DNA of 48,580 bases from Candidatus Solibacter usitatus (GCA_016213245.1 JACRBC010000044.1:1-48580); one strand, 5' to 3'; positions 25,685 to 34,952 are shown, counted from the first letter of the stretch. Notes: generated by a model not told the origin, from the sequence alone. Translations and numbers: made by a program.

Positions 25685-28015
25685 ATGGACAGCATGTCCT
25701 CCGCGCCGCGCCGCTGGGAGTCCGTCATTCTGGAACGTCTCGCCGTTCTGCCGCACGGCCGCGCCGGTTTGAAGCAACTGCTGCGCGAACTCGGCGTAAA
25801 GGGGCACGAGCGCAAAGAACTGGAAGCGGCGCTCGAAAAACTGGCCGCAACGGGCGCGCTGATTCCACTGCGCGGGGACCAGTACGTGCTGCCGGGCGCA
25901 ACGCAGGAGTTTGCCCTGGGCCGGCTGAACGTGCACCGCGACGGCTACGGCTTTGTGGTCGCCGACCAGCCGCCGCCGGGCATCCGTGGAGACGTCTTCA
26001 TCCCGCCCGATTCGCACGGCCACGCCATGCACGGCGACCGCGTGCTGGCACGAATCAACCGCATCGCCTCCGACCAGCGGGCCGAAGGCGAGGTAATCCG
26101 GATCCTGCAGCGGGCGCACCCCACCGTGGTGGGCGAGTTCCGCACCGGCCGCCGGGAGAACTACGTGGTCCCACAGGAGACGCGCATCCAGCAGCCCATC
26201 ATCATCCCCGCCGGCATGGAGATGCCGGCGGGCGGCGCGTCGCCGGATCGCATCGGCGGCAGCCCGGTGAGTCTGCGCGGCCCGGAAGAGCTGGACGGCA
26301 TGATCGTCAATGTCGAGATCGTGGAGTATCCGGAGCGGGACGACGACTTCGCCGTCGGCCGCGTGGTGGAGATCCTGGGCCGCCCGGGCGACTTCGGGCT
26401 CGACGTCGAGATCACCATCCGCAAGCACCACCTGCCCAACCGTTTCCCCGCCGAGGCGCTGGATCAGGCCCAGCGCGTTCCCTTGACCCTGACGCAGGCG
26501 GAGTTGCAGGGCAGGCGCGACTTCCGGGGCATGGAGGTGGTCACCATCGACGGCGAAACGGCGCGGGACTTCGACGATGCGGTATGGGTGGATACGCTGC
26601 CGAACGGCCACTACCTGCTCCACGTGCACATCGCCGACGTGAGCCACTACGTGCGGCCGGGCACGCCGATCGATATCGAGGCGGTGAACCGGGGGACCAG
26701 CGTCTACTTCCCCGACCGCGCCGTGCCCATGCTGCCGCTGGAGCTTTCCACCGAGATCTGTTCGTTGAAACCGGGCGTGGACCGGCTGTGCCTCTCGGCG
26801 CTGCTGGAGTTCGACCGGCAGGGCGACGTGGTCTCGCAGGAGTTCTGCCGCGGCGTGATCCGCAGCATCGAGCGGATGACCTACACGAGCGTGCACCTCA
26901 TCCTCGAAGGCGATGCCGGCCTGCGGCAGCGCTACGCGCCGCTGGTGGGGCGCTTCGAACTGATGCAGGAGCTGGCGCTCGTCCTCAACCGCGGCCGCAT
27001 GAAGCGCGGCTCGATCGACTTCGACCTGCCGGAGCCGCTGGTGCTGTTCAACGAGCAGGGCGCCATGACCGGCATCGCGCGCACGCCGCGCAACATCGCG
27101 CACCGCATCATCGAGGAGTTCATGCTGGCGGCCAACCAGGCGGTGAGCGCCCACCTGGAGTCGAAGCTGGACGAGTCGATCTACCGCATCCACGAGGTTC
27201 CAGACCCCAAGCGGGTGCTGGACTTCGAGGAGGTGGCCTCGCGTTTCGGCTTCACGCTCGGCATTCCCGCCATGCCCGTGCAACGCTTCCGCATGACGGA
27301 GCGCAAGCGGGACGGGCGCAAGGTGCAGAAAGAGATCGTCCGCGCCGACGATAACTTCCGCGTTACATCGAAGATGTACCAGAAGCTGGTGGAGCAGCTG
27401 GAGGGGCGGCCCGAGGAGCGCATCCTGAGCTACCTGATGCTGCGCTCGCTGAAGCAGGCGCGCTACTCGACGCGGAATGAAGGCCACTTCGCGCTGGCGG
27501 CGAAGTCGTACACGCATTTCACCTCGCCCATCCGGCGCTATCCGGACCTGCTGGTGCACCGGCTGTTGGGCGGGCTGCTGGACGGCGAACGAAACGCCTC
27601 GGTCTGCCCGCCCGGCGTCACGCTGGAGGCGCTGGCCGCGCAGTGTTCGGACACCGAGCGGCGCGCGGCGGAAGCCGAGCGGGAACTCCTGGAATGGAAG
27701 AAAGTCCAGTTCATGATCGACCGCGTGGGGGACGAGTTCCCTGCCCTGGTGATCAGCACGATGAAGTTCGGCTTCTTCGTGGAGCTGGACGAACTGTTCG
27801 TCGAGGGCATGGTCCCGGTGGACACGTTGCCAGGGGAGCGCTGGGGCTTCCAGGAGAACACGCGCCGCATTGTCGCCGAGCGCAGCCGGCGGGAGATCAA
27901 GATCGGCGACAAGGTGAAGGTCCGGCTGGACCGTGTGGACGGGGTGGAAAAGAAGCTGTACTTCTCTATGGTGACGCCGGGGCCGCCGCGGCGGGCTTCG
28001 AAATCGCGACGCTGA
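25685..28015 (+). CDS. rnr: Ribonuclease R
   Basis: 776 residues. Domains in order: N-terminal winged helix (about 5-65, ILERLAVLPHGRAGLKQLL), cold-shock-like OB folds (about 75-235), the RNB catalytic domain (about 265-595, with the acid cluster DGETARDFDDAVWV) and a C-terminal S1 domain (about 665-755, ALVISTMKFGFFVELDELF). RNase R digests structured RNA 3' to 5', for example in rRNA quality control and trans-translation. The ATG at 25685 is chosen; another at 25694 is possible. The 3' end overlaps the converging GT87 gene by 50 bp. The short basic tail (PPRRASKSRR) is normal for the family. Confidence 0.95.
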   Translation: MDSMSSAPRRWESVILERLAVLPHGRAGLKQLLRELGVKGHERKELEAALEKLAATGALIPLRGDQYVLPGATQEFALGRLNVHRDGYGFVVADQPPPGIRGDVFIPPDSHGHAMHGDRVLARINRIASDQRAEGEVIRILQRAHPTVVGEFRTGRRENYVVPQETRIQQPIIIPAGMEMPAGGASPDRIGGSPVSLRGPEELDGMIVNVEIVEYPERDDDFAVGRVVEILGRPGDFGLDVEITIRKHHLPNRFPAEALDQAQRVPLTLTQAELQGRRDFRGMEVVTIDGETARDFDDAVWVDTLPNGHYLLHVHIADVSHYVRPGTPIDIEAVNRGTSVYFPDRAVPMLPLELSTEICSLKPGVDRLCLSALLEFDRQGDVVSQEFCRGVIRSIERMTYTSVHLILEGDAGLRQRYAPLVGRFELMQELALVLNRGRMKRGSIDFDLPEPLVLFNEQGAMTGIARTPRNIAHRIIEEFMLAANQAVSAHLESKLDESIYRIHEVPDPKRVLDFEEVASRFGFTLGIPAMPVQRFRMTERKRDGRKVQKEIVRADDNFRVTSKMYQKLVEQLEGRPEERILSYLMLRSLKQARYSTRNEGHFALAAKSYTHFTSPIRRYPDLLVHRLLGGLLDGERNASVCPPGVTLEALAAQCSDTERRAAEAERELLEWKKVQFMIDRVGDEFPALVISTMKFGFFVELDELFVEGMVPVDTLPGERWGFQENTRRIVAERSRREIKIGDKVKVRLDRVDGVEKKLYFSMVTPGPPRRASKSRR

Positions 28016-29057
28016 CCAGGGCGGCGAGGATCAGGGCGGGCATGAGCGCCGACTGCGGTCTGCCGGTCTGGAGCAGCAGCGCCGCGAGCGGGAAGACGGC
28101 GGCGGCCAGCACGAGCCGGGTGGCGCGCTCGCGGGCCATGGCCAGGCAGGGGAGCAGCAGGACGGTATCGTGCAGGAAGTCGTGCGGGACAACCAGCAGG
28201 CCGCCGAGCAGGGCGGCGATGAGCCCGCGCTCGGCGTCGCGATGTTTGAACATGGCCCACAGGGCCAGCGCGGCCACGGCCAGGGTCGTGACGGCGCGCG
28301 CCCAGGCCACGTCGAGTCCCGCTGAAGCCAGCAAGAGGCGCGCATTCGGCATGGCGTCGATTTCCACCTGCACGCCCGGCTGCCGGAGCAGGTCGAGATA
28401 GCGGAGCGGCCAGGCCCAGCCTTCGACGGCGAAGCTCACAGCCGCCAGCGCCGCTCCGGCCGTCGCGGCCCATCCAAGTACGCGCCACTTGCGGCCGGCG
28501 ATGAGAGCAAAGGGCAGCAGCACGAACAGGTGGTACTTGATGGAGCAGAGCGCCCACAGCGCGCCGGCGAGCGCGTTCCTGCCCTGCCGCATGGCGAGCA
28601 CCGCGCCTGCCACCAGGGCGGCCAGCAGCGCGGTGTCCTGGCCGTTGAGCACGGCCAGATAGGTCGCTGGAAAACAGACGGCCAGGATGAGAAACTCGCG
28701 GCTGTGCGGGGCGAATTGGGCGATGAGCCAGGCCATGCAGGCCGAGGTGAGGGCCAGCCACAGCCAGTAGGCGGTCTTGTAGGGCAGCAGCGAGAGCGGC
28801 TTGTGCAGCAGGGCGTAGTAGGGCAGGCGGGTGAATCCGTGGGCGCCGCTGAGCCGCTCGCCCATGACCTCGTCGTGAATCCGGAAGTAGGATTCGATGT
28901 CGTAGAGCTGCCCGGCGCCCGAAAGGCGGCCGCCGGAATAGAAGCTCAAGTAATCGGTGTTGCCGCGCAGGACGCGGCTACGGGTGAGTTGGAAGTACAG
29001 CCCAAGCCAGCCGGCGGCGAGCAGCAGGGAGAGGACGAGGACGCGCCGTGTGGTCAT
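27966..29057 (-). CDS. GT87/DUF2029-like integral membrane glycosyltransferase
   Basis: 363 residues, almost entirely hydrophobic with around nine membrane segments. The N-terminal loop (NTDYLSFYSGGRLSGAGQLY, then IESYFRIHDEVMG) is the DUF2029/GT87 signature, in which an acidic residue after the first helix binds the polyprenyl-phosphate sugar donor. Related mycobacterial proteins (PimE type) are mannosyltransferases. Donor and acceptor are unknown here. The stop lies inside the rnr 3' coding end, an antisense overlap of 50 bp. Confidence 0.8.
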   Translation of the reverse strand: MTTRRVLVLSLLLAAGWLGLYFQLTRSRVLRGNTDYLSFYSGGRLSGAGQLYDIESYFRIHDEVMGERLSGAHGFTRLPYYALLHKPLSLLPYKTAYWLWLALTSACMAWLIAQFAPHSREFLILAVCFPATYLAVLNGQDTALLAALVAGAVLAMRQGRNALAGALWALCSIKYHLFVLLPFALIAGRKWRVLGWAATAGAALAAVSFAVEGWAWPLRYLDLLRQPGVQVEIDAMPNARLLLASAGLDVAWARAVTTLAVAALALWAMFKHRDAERGLIAALLGGLLVVPHDFLHDTVLLLPCLAMARERATRLVLAAAVFPLAALLLQTGRPQSALMPALILAALVSVAISKPAAAAPASP

Positions 29058-29078
29058 GGCAAGCCGTCATTGTGCCAC

Positions 29079-29375
29079 ATGCGCCTGGATAGAATCTCGA
29101 AACTTCAGGGTGGAGGCAGGCGTCTGACGGGTGTGGAGCTGAACAACATCCCAAGGGCCTTTGGCGCCGGCTCGCCCGGCGACGCCTGGCGCGTGCAAGC
29201 CTCGAGAGATGTTCGCAGGCGTAGCCGCCCGCTGTCGGACGGCGCCGCCGCGGCGGCAGCGTTCACCCCGTTTCTGGTCCCGCCCGCGCCTGGCGAGAAC
29301 TCCGACTTCTTCCTGGCGCCCACGCGCCCGGACGCCGCGCCGGTCTCGGGGCTGCTGCGCAGCCTGCTCGACTGA
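29079..29375 (+). CDS. Small hypothetical protein
   Basis: 98 residues (MRLDRISKLQGGGRRLTGVE start, ending VSGLLRSLLD). The first 50 residues are basic and polar and the rest is Ala/Pro-rich. No transmembrane helix and no family are recognised. It fills the gap between the GT87 gene and archaemetzincin and its stop lies 2 bp from the archaemetzincin stop. The same strand also has a long chance frame upstream, so caution is needed; the separate ATG and protein-like composition make it plausible. Confidence 0.4.
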   Translation: MRLDRISKLQGGGRRLTGVELNNIPRAFGAGSPGDAWRVQASRDVRRRSRPLSDGAAAAAAFTPFLVPPAPGENSDFFLAPTRPDAAPVSGLLRSLLD

Positions 29376-29377
29376 AA

Positions 29378-29926
29378 TCAGATGCAGCGGAAGCGCTCCG
29401 CGCACTGCCGGCAGAAGGCGGCCTGGCGCACGTCGATGCGCTCCACCGAATGGGCCGTGGACATGACGCAGTGCCAGTCGACGCAGTGCTTCAACCCCTG
29501 TGTGTGTCCCAATTCGTGGAGCGTTTCCTTGACCAGGCGGGCGTCCAGCGCCGCCTCATTGGCCGGCAGGCCGTAGTATTCGTCCTTCAGCCGGTGGGCC
29601 GACACCACGGCGCAGGGTCCATTCAACTGGGCTTCTCCGAAGACGAAGGTGAGGACGGGCACGTAGAGGTCGAGATCCGTGACCCCGATCAGCGCGGTCC
29701 CGGCGTTCGGGGCCCGGCTGGAGAGCCGGGCGAGAATCGCGGTGGAGTAGGCCTGGGCGCGCAGCTCGTCGAAGTCGCCGGTCACATCAAGGAAGCACGT
29801 ATCGACGTGGCAGTTGACGCCCAGCGCGCGGGCCAGCGCGGCGGCGAGACGGTCCAGCACCTCCATCGCCGGCAGGCCGTCGCCGCCCCGCAAGCCCAAC
29901 CGCACGAGGATCAGGGAGGCGACCAC
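29378..29926 (-). CDS. Archaemetzincin-like zinc protease (family M54)
   Basis: 182 residues, GTG start at 29926. The extended zinc site HELGHTQGLKHC is followed by CVM and, 20 residues later, CRQC, which is the archaemetzincin signature HExxHxxGx3C...C-M...CxxC: one catalytic zinc and one structural zinc. Family members are small cytoplasmic proteases of unknown substrate, frequent in archaea and rare in bacteria. The gene starts 11 bp after the sigma-54 response regulator on the same strand, so it is probably the last gene of the redox-sensing operon. That placement is unusual and may hint at regulated proteolysis. Confidence 0.9.
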   Translation of the reverse strand: MVASLILVRLGLRGGDGLPAMEVLDRLAAALARALGVNCHVDTCFLDVTGDFDELRAQAYSTAILARLSSRAPNAGTALIGVTDLDLYVPVLTFVFGEAQLNGPCAVVSAHRLKDEYYGLPANEAALDARLVKETLHELGHTQGLKHCVDWHCVMSTAHSVERIDVRQAAFCRQCAERFRCI

Positions 29927-29937
29927 AGTGGCGCCTG

Positions 29938-31287
29938 TTACTTTGCCGCGGCCTCGCGCAGGCCGTAGCGCCGGATCTTGTTGTAGAGCGTGGTCCGGTC
30001 GATGTCGAGGATGCGCGCGGTGCGCGACAGGTTCCAGTTGGTCTCGGCGAGCATGCGTCCGATGTGGACCCGCTCGATGTCCTCCAATCTCTGCCCGCCC
30101 GCGCCGGGGGCGGCGGGGGCCGACTGGAACGGGAAGTCCTCCGGCCTCAGGTCGCTTTCGCGGCTGATCAGCATCGCCCGCTCGATGGAGTTTTCGAGCT
30201 CGCGCACGTTGCCCGGCCAGGCGTATTCGGCCAGGAGTTCCAGCGCCTTGGCGCTGAGCCGCTGCGGCTGGCGGTTCATCTGGCCGGCGAGCTTCTGGAG
30301 GAAGTGGCCGGCCAGAGGAGCGATGTCGTCGCGCCGCGCGCGCAGCGGGGGGATTTCGATGACGAACACGTTGAGCCGGTAGTACAGATCCGGCCGGAAC
30401 AGCCCCTCGGCCACCAGGCTTTCCAGGCTCTTGTTGGTGGCGGCGATGGCGCGGAAGTCGACCTTGATCTCCTGGGTGTCGCCGACGCGCACGATGGCCT
30501 TCTCCTGCAATACGCGCAGCAGGTCGGTCTGCACGCGCAGGCTGATGTCGGAGATCTCGTCGAGGAAGACGGTGCCGCCGTCGGCCACCTCAAACTTCCC
30601 TTTTCTGCGGGCCTGGGCGCCGGTGAAAGCGCCGCGCTCGTGGCCGAAGAGCTCGCTCTCGAGCAGGCTCTCGGTCAACGCGCCGCAGTGAATCACCACC
30701 ATCGGGTTAAAGCGCCGCGGGCTGGCCGCGTGGATGGCGCGCGCCACCACCTCCTTGCCGGTGCCGCTTTCGCCGGTAATCAGCACGGTGGCGTCGGTCG
30801 GCGCTACCGTCTCCACCATTTCCATCACGCGTTTCATGGCCGGACTCTGGCCGATCAGTTGGGTGTCCGGGAAGATCTGTTTCAAGTTCTCGCGCAGCCG
30901 CACCACCTCGCGCGCGGCGCTGCGGTGGGCAATGGCGTTGGAGATGAGGTGGACGAGCTCGTCGGGGTCGAAGGGTTTGGTGATGTAGTCGTAGGCGCCG
31001 TTCTTGAGCGCCCTCACCGCCGTCTCCACCGAGGCGTATCCGGTCATGATGATCACCGGCATGCCGGGATCGATCTCATGCAGACGCACCTGCAGCTCGA
31101 TGCCGTCCACGCCGGGCATTTTGATGTCGACCAGAGCCAGGTCGAAACGCTCGCGCGACAGCAGCTCCAGCGCCACCGCCGCGCCGGAGGCGATGATCAC
31201 GTCGAAGCCCTCGCTCTCAAACCACTTGCCGAGCGAGTCGCGCACCACGATGTCGTCGTCGACGATGAGCAGCTTTCCGCAGTTCAT
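29938..31287 (-). CDS. Sigma-54-dependent response regulator (NtrC family)
   Basis: 449 residues. The receiver domain (1-120) has the acidic pocket VDDD and phospho-acceptor Asp54 in LVDIKMPG. The AAA+ domain (about 145-380) has Walker A GESGTGKEVVARAIH, the sigma-54 contact loop GAFTGA, and Walker B GGTVFLDEIS. The end carries a Fis-type helix-turn-helix (RTARILDIDRTTLYNKIRRYG). It would bind enhancers and open sigma-54 promoters when phosphorylated by the upstream kinase, whose stop overlaps its ATG by four bases. A sigma-54 promoter and a palindrome precede the first gene of this operon, so autoregulation is likely. Confidence 0.95.
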   Translation of the reverse strand: MNCGKLLIVDDDIVVRDSLGKWFESEGFDVIIASGAAVALELLSRERFDLALVDIKMPGVDGIELQVRLHEIDPGMPVIIMTGYASVETAVRALKNGAYDYITKPFDPDELVHLISNAIAHRSAAREVVRLRENLKQIFPDTQLIGQSPAMKRVMEMVETVAPTDATVLITGESGTGKEVVARAIHAASPRRFNPMVVIHCGALTESLLESELFGHERGAFTGAQARRKGKFEVADGGTVFLDEISDISLRVQTDLLRVLQEKAIVRVGDTQEIKVDFRAIAATNKSLESLVAEGLFRPDLYYRLNVFVIEIPPLRARRDDIAPLAGHFLQKLAGQMNRQPQRLSAKALELLAEYAWPGNVRELENSIERAMLISRESDLRPEDFPFQSAPAAPGAGGQRLEDIERVHIGRMLAETNWNLSRTARILDIDRTTLYNKIRRYGLREAAAK

Positions 31288-32951
31288 TCCCTCTTCCCTT
31301 CGGCGGCCGTGGCCGCGGGTCTTTCGGCGTCCGCTCGCAACGGCAGATGAACTGTGAACTCGGCCCCCTGCCCCGGCGCGCTGGCCAGCATGATCGTGCC
31401 GCCGTGCCGCTCCACGATTCCCTTGGCCACCGCCAGGCCGAGGCCGGTCCTGTGCTGGTCGTCCTTAGTGGAAAAGAACGGCTCGAAGATCTGCGCGTGA
31501 AGCGTCGGCTCAATGCCGGGACCATTGTCCTTCACCGAAATGGCGACACCGGCGCCGCGCGCCAGCGCACTGGTCCGCACAGTAATCTCCCCGCCCTTGC
31601 CCAGCGCCTCGCCGGCGTTGGCCAGCAACACGATGAGCACCTGCTGGATCTGCGCCGGGTCGCAGGAGATCTCCGGCAAGTCCGGCGCCAGGTCGGTGAC
31701 CAGCGCGGTCTGCGCCAGTTCAAACTGGTGCGAGACCAGGCGCACCGAGCGGTCCACCACCATGTTGACCTGCACCATGGCACGCTGCGGCGGGCTCTGG
31801 CGCGCGAACGCGAGCAGGTTCTTCATCAGGTCTCCACAGCGGCGCGACTCGCGCTCGATGATCTTCAGGTTTTCCACCACGCGGGCGCGCGCCTTGTCGT
31901 CCAGCTCGTCGCGCTGCACGTCCTTCAGCGCCAGCCGCGCATAGGTGAGCATACCGAAGAGCGGGTTGTTTACCTCGTGCGCAACCGTCGCGGCGAGTTT
32001 GCCGAGCGAGGCCATCTTTTCGTTGTGGATCATGCCCTTGTGGGCGGTTTCCAGTTCCGCGGTCTTCTGCCGGACACGGTCCTCCAGCGTGTGGGCCCAG
32101 CGCGTGAGTTCGCCGTGGGCCTGGTCGAGCTCCTCCGCCATGTCGTTGAAGGAACCGGCGAGCACGCCCAGTTCGTCTTTGGAACGGACCTCGATGCGGT
32201 GGCTGAGGTCTCCGCGGGCCAGGCTGATGGTCCCCTGCAGCAGTGCCCGCACCGGGCGGTGGACGAAGTACCACACGAAGGTCATGGAGATAATGGCCGC
32301 CAGAATGCCGGCCACGGCCGTGAATTGGTAGACCTGAAGCCGGTGCTCGGCCAGTTGCGCATCCACGGCGTCCAGGGCCAGGTGGGCGTCGATGACACCG
32401 AGGATGCGGCGCGAGACCGGGTGCGCGTGGCAGGCGGCGTTGCTGCACTCGGCGTGGTTCTCGATCGGCCGGATGACGGCCAGCGTGCGCTGGCCGTTTT
32501 CCGCCGTGAAAATGCGCGCCCGGTCCTTGCGTGTGAGTTTGGTCAGCGGGCGCTCCTGGGCGTGGCAGGCGTAACAGCTCTCGGCCTTCTTGTCGACCAG
32601 AGTGCCCACCTCCGACGCGTCGGTGGAGTGCCTCACCAGCCCCTCTTCATTGATGATGCGCAGCTTGCGGATGCCCGGTTCGCGCCCGATGTCCTGAATC
32701 AGAGTGAAGAGGAGCTCCCGGTCGTTGTGCAACATCGCGCCCCAGGCCGAGGAGTGGACGACGTCGGAGATGCGCTCAGCCGAGAGGCTGATCAGCGCCT
32801 CGAGATGCCGCTGCTCGAGGCGCTGATGCAGAACTCCAAACAGGGTGAAGCCGACAATTGCGCCGAATACCAGGCAGCCTGCAAGCTTGGCTCCCAGGCC
32901 TGGGCGCCGCAGGCCTTCAAACGGCCCCTGAATGGGATCAGGCTGCGTCAA
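31284..32951 (-). CDS. Membrane histidine kinase with periplasmic c-type heme motifs
   Basis: 555 residues. TM1 is about 20-42 and TM2 about 208-230. The periplasmic domain between them has a CxxCH heme motif (CYACH, Cys126, Cys129, His130) and a second C-x4-C-H (Cys169, Cys174, His175). HAMP follows (about 231-283), a short coiled coil, then HisKA with the phospho-acceptor His325 in VAHEVNNP and an HATPase domain with NGPGIE and GLGLAVAKGIVERHGG. Heme-c sensor domains of this layout are known from Geobacter (PAS-type, GSU0582/GSU0935) and sense redox state or ligands. The kinase should phosphorylate the regulator downstream. It starts 6 bp after the NrfD-type gene. Confidence 0.92.
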   Translation of the reverse strand: MTQPDPIQGPFEGLRRPGLGAKLAGCLVFGAIVGFTLFGVLHQRLEQRHLEALISLSAERISDVVHSSAWGAMLHNDRELLFTLIQDIGREPGIRKLRIINEEGLVRHSTDASEVGTLVDKKAESCYACHAQERPLTKLTRKDRARIFTAENGQRTLAVIRPIENHAECSNAACHAHPVSRRILGVIDAHLALDAVDAQLAEHRLQVYQFTAVAGILAAIISMTFVWYFVHRPVRALLQGTISLARGDLSHRIEVRSKDELGVLAGSFNDMAEELDQAHGELTRWAHTLEDRVRQKTAELETAHKGMIHNEKMASLGKLAATVAHEVNNPLFGMLTYARLALKDVQRDELDDKARARVVENLKIIERESRRCGDLMKNLLAFARQSPPQRAMVQVNMVVDRSVRLVSHQFELAQTALVTDLAPDLPEISCDPAQIQQVLIVLLANAGEALGKGGEITVRTSALARGAGVAISVKDNGPGIEPTLHAQIFEPFFSTKDDQHRTGLGLAVAKGIVERHGGTIMLASAPGQGAEFTVHLPLRADAERPAATAAEGKRE

Positions 32952-32957
32952 CCGGGT

Positions 32958-34133
32958 TCAGTCCCCCCTCGACAGCACCGGCTGGCAGGCTTCGCCGGAG
33001 AGCACGGGGAGCGTCGGCGCTTCCTCCGGCTCCTCCTCCCCGAAGACCGGCAGGTGTTTTGCGGCGAGCCTGAAGATGAAGAACCCGCCGGCGACAATCG
33101 CCAGGGTCACGGCCAGTTCCGTCCACTTCGGGACGTAGCTGACGCCCGAGGAGGCTTCCAGTCCAGTGACGCTGACATTCAGCCGGTGCGTCACGAAGCC
33201 CAGCAGGAACATGACCACGCCGATGTAGACGGCCGTCGGATTCTCCCGCGTCCGCTCGCGGAAGAACATCAGCATGGGGACGGCCATCAGCACCGTTTCC
33301 AGTCCGAACAGCCACCTTTCGATACCCGGAGTGTCGAGCGTCGCCAGCGCGCCGCGGTGATACAGGTCGAGGAAGCGCATCGTCATGTAGACGGCGATGG
33401 AGACGGCCAGCACCCTGGTCAGGCGCTTGATCAGCGGATACTCCAACTGCCGGTTGAATGCGCGGGCGCTGTGCCAGGATTCGAAGATGGTCATTGCCAA
33501 CCCGGTGGCGATCGCCGATACGTAGAACAGCACCGGCAGCAGCGGCGAGTACCAGAGTGGGTGCAGCTTGTGCGGCATGATCAGAAACAGGCTGCCCAGC
33601 GAGCTTTGATGCAGCGTGGAGAGAATCACGCCCAGGATCACGATGGGCAACATGAAGAACTTGAGGATCCTTTGCGCCTTTGACAGCTTGAACTTCTCGA
33701 ACACCAGCGGCAGGAACTCCAGGAACAGGACCGTGGTGTACAACATCACGCACCAGCCCACCTCGAACATCACCGAGCGCGGGTTCCACATGATGAGCGG
33801 GTGCCAGATGCGGTAGGGTCTGCCGAGGTCGAACATCAGGGCGACCACCACCAGCAGGTAGCCCAGGAACGCCGTCAGAATGGCCGGCCGGACGATGGGC
33901 TTGTAGGTCTTGATGTTGAAGATATGCACGATGGCGGCCAGCGTAAAACCGCCGGCGGCGAGCCCGACGCCGCAGAGCACGTCGAAGCCGATCCAGAGCC
34001 CCCAGGGGAACTGATCGGTGAGATGGGTCGACGCCCCCAACCCGTAGTAGAAGCGAAGGAACGCCGCCCATGCGCCCCCGGCCATGGTCAGGGCGAACAC
34101 CGCCGGCCAGAAAATGGACCTGAACCGGATCAT
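32958..34133 (-). CDS. NrfD/HybB (PsrC) family membrane subunit
   Basis: 391 residues from the ATG at 34133, overlapping the ferredoxin stop (ATGA). About ten hydrophobic segments are visible. FPWGLWIGFDVLCGVGLAAG and FDLGRPYRIWHPLIMWNPRS are hallmarks of HybB-like NrfD proteins. These span the membrane and bind quinol/quinone, exchanging electrons with a partner iron-sulfur protein. They normally work with a catalytic subunit (hydrogenase, polysulfide reductase or similar), but none is encoded here. Next to a heme kinase, it may act as a quinone-linked sensor rather than as part of an enzyme. The C-terminal tail is acidic and cytoplasmic. Confidence 0.92.
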   Translation of the reverse strand: MIRFRSIFWPAVFALTMAGGAWAAFLRFYYGLGASTHLTDQFPWGLWIGFDVLCGVGLAAGGFTLAAIVHIFNIKTYKPIVRPAILTAFLGYLLVVVALMFDLGRPYRIWHPLIMWNPRSVMFEVGWCVMLYTTVLFLEFLPLVFEKFKLSKAQRILKFFMLPIVILGVILSTLHQSSLGSLFLIMPHKLHPLWYSPLLPVLFYVSAIATGLAMTIFESWHSARAFNRQLEYPLIKRLTRVLAVSIAVYMTMRFLDLYHRGALATLDTPGIERWLFGLETVLMAVPMLMFFRERTRENPTAVYIGVVMFLLGFVTHRLNVSVTGLEASSGVSYVPKWTELAVTLAIVAGGFFIFRLAAKHLPVFGEEEPEEAPTLPVLSGEACQPVLSRGD

Positions 34134-34876
34134 GGCCGTCCCTCCTCCTTTGCCACCTCTTCCCTCCGGTGGCTGATCCAATACACGCCGCCCATGAGGA
34201 CGGAGCCCATCACCACCACGTCGGGGACATGTGCCAGGGCATTCCAGGTCAGCGCCGGCAGCGCCTGCTTGGGCACGTTCTTGCTGAAGCCGAGCTGCTC
34301 GAAGGGTACGGCGCCCAGCATCAGCACCGCGGTGCCGCCCACCTCCTCAATGCCGTAGATCCGCGGGTAGTACTCGCCCGGCTTTTCCCGGATCCGCTTG
34401 CGCGCCTCGGCGATCAGCTCGTCGCGGCCGCCGGTGAGACTCGCGCCGGCCGGACAGGCTTCACTGCAACGGGTGACGCCGCCACTCCTGGTGCGGTCCG
34501 CGCACATATCGCACTTGCGGACCTTCGGCAACCGGGCGTCCCATTCGTAGGTGGGAACCTGGAAGGCGCAGGCTGCCATGCAGTAGCGGCAGCCCATGCA
34601 GCGGTCCTCTTCGTAGACCACCGGGCCCTCGGCGGTTCTGTGGAGCGCTCCCACCGGGCATACCGACGCGCACGCCGGATCCTGGCAGTGCATGCACATC
34701 TTGCGGGAAAAGCGCTCTCCGTGGGTACGGATCGCCGTCAGCTTGTGGGAGGAGATGACCTCCTCGGCGGCGATCTTCTCGTTGTAAGGCAGCTTCCACC
34801 TGGTGGAACATGCCTCCTCGCACTGCCTGCAACCTACGCAGAGAGTGCTGTCGTAAAGAACGGCCCTTGACATCAT
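34130..34876 (-). CDS. HybA-like 4x[4Fe-4S] ferredoxin with C-terminal membrane tail
   Basis: 248 residues. Four cysteine sets are visible: CVGCRQCEEAC, CMHCQDPACASVCP, CMGCRYCMAACAF and CDMCADRTRSGGVTRC with SEACP, enough for four [4Fe-4S] clusters. A single hydrophobic helix lies near the end (VPDVVVMGSVLMGGVYWI). There is no Tat signal, so the clusters face the cytoplasm, unlike canonical periplasmic HybA. It would pass electrons to or from the NrfD-type protein encoded directly downstream. Two adjacent ATG codons (34876 and 34873) follow a GGGAGGA site; the second has the better spacing. Confidence 0.92.
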   Translation of the reverse strand: MMSRAVLYDSTLCVGCRQCEEACSTRWKLPYNEKIAAEEVISSHKLTAIRTHGERFSRKMCMHCQDPACASVCPVGALHRTAEGPVVYEEDRCMGCRYCMAACAFQVPTYEWDARLPKVRKCDMCADRTRSGGVTRCSEACPAGASLTGGRDELIAEARKRIREKPGEYYPRIYGIEEVGGTAVLMLGAVPFEQLGFSKNVPKQALPALTWNALAHVPDVVVMGSVLMGGVYWISHRREEVAKEEGRP

Positions 34877-34952
34877 GGTCCTCCCGGGCTCTCACCTTAC
34901 CTATATCAGATCTTTTGGTCTTTTGTGCAGTTTTTCAACACCGCCTGGAGAT

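Noticed and set aside
25244..27559. 771-codon minus-strand frame opposite rnr
   Set aside because: His/Arg/Ala-rich antisense of RNase R with no domain.
31347..33683. 778-codon plus-strand frame opposite the kinase and NrfD-type genes
   Set aside because: It spans two well-identified genes on the other strand and has shadow composition.
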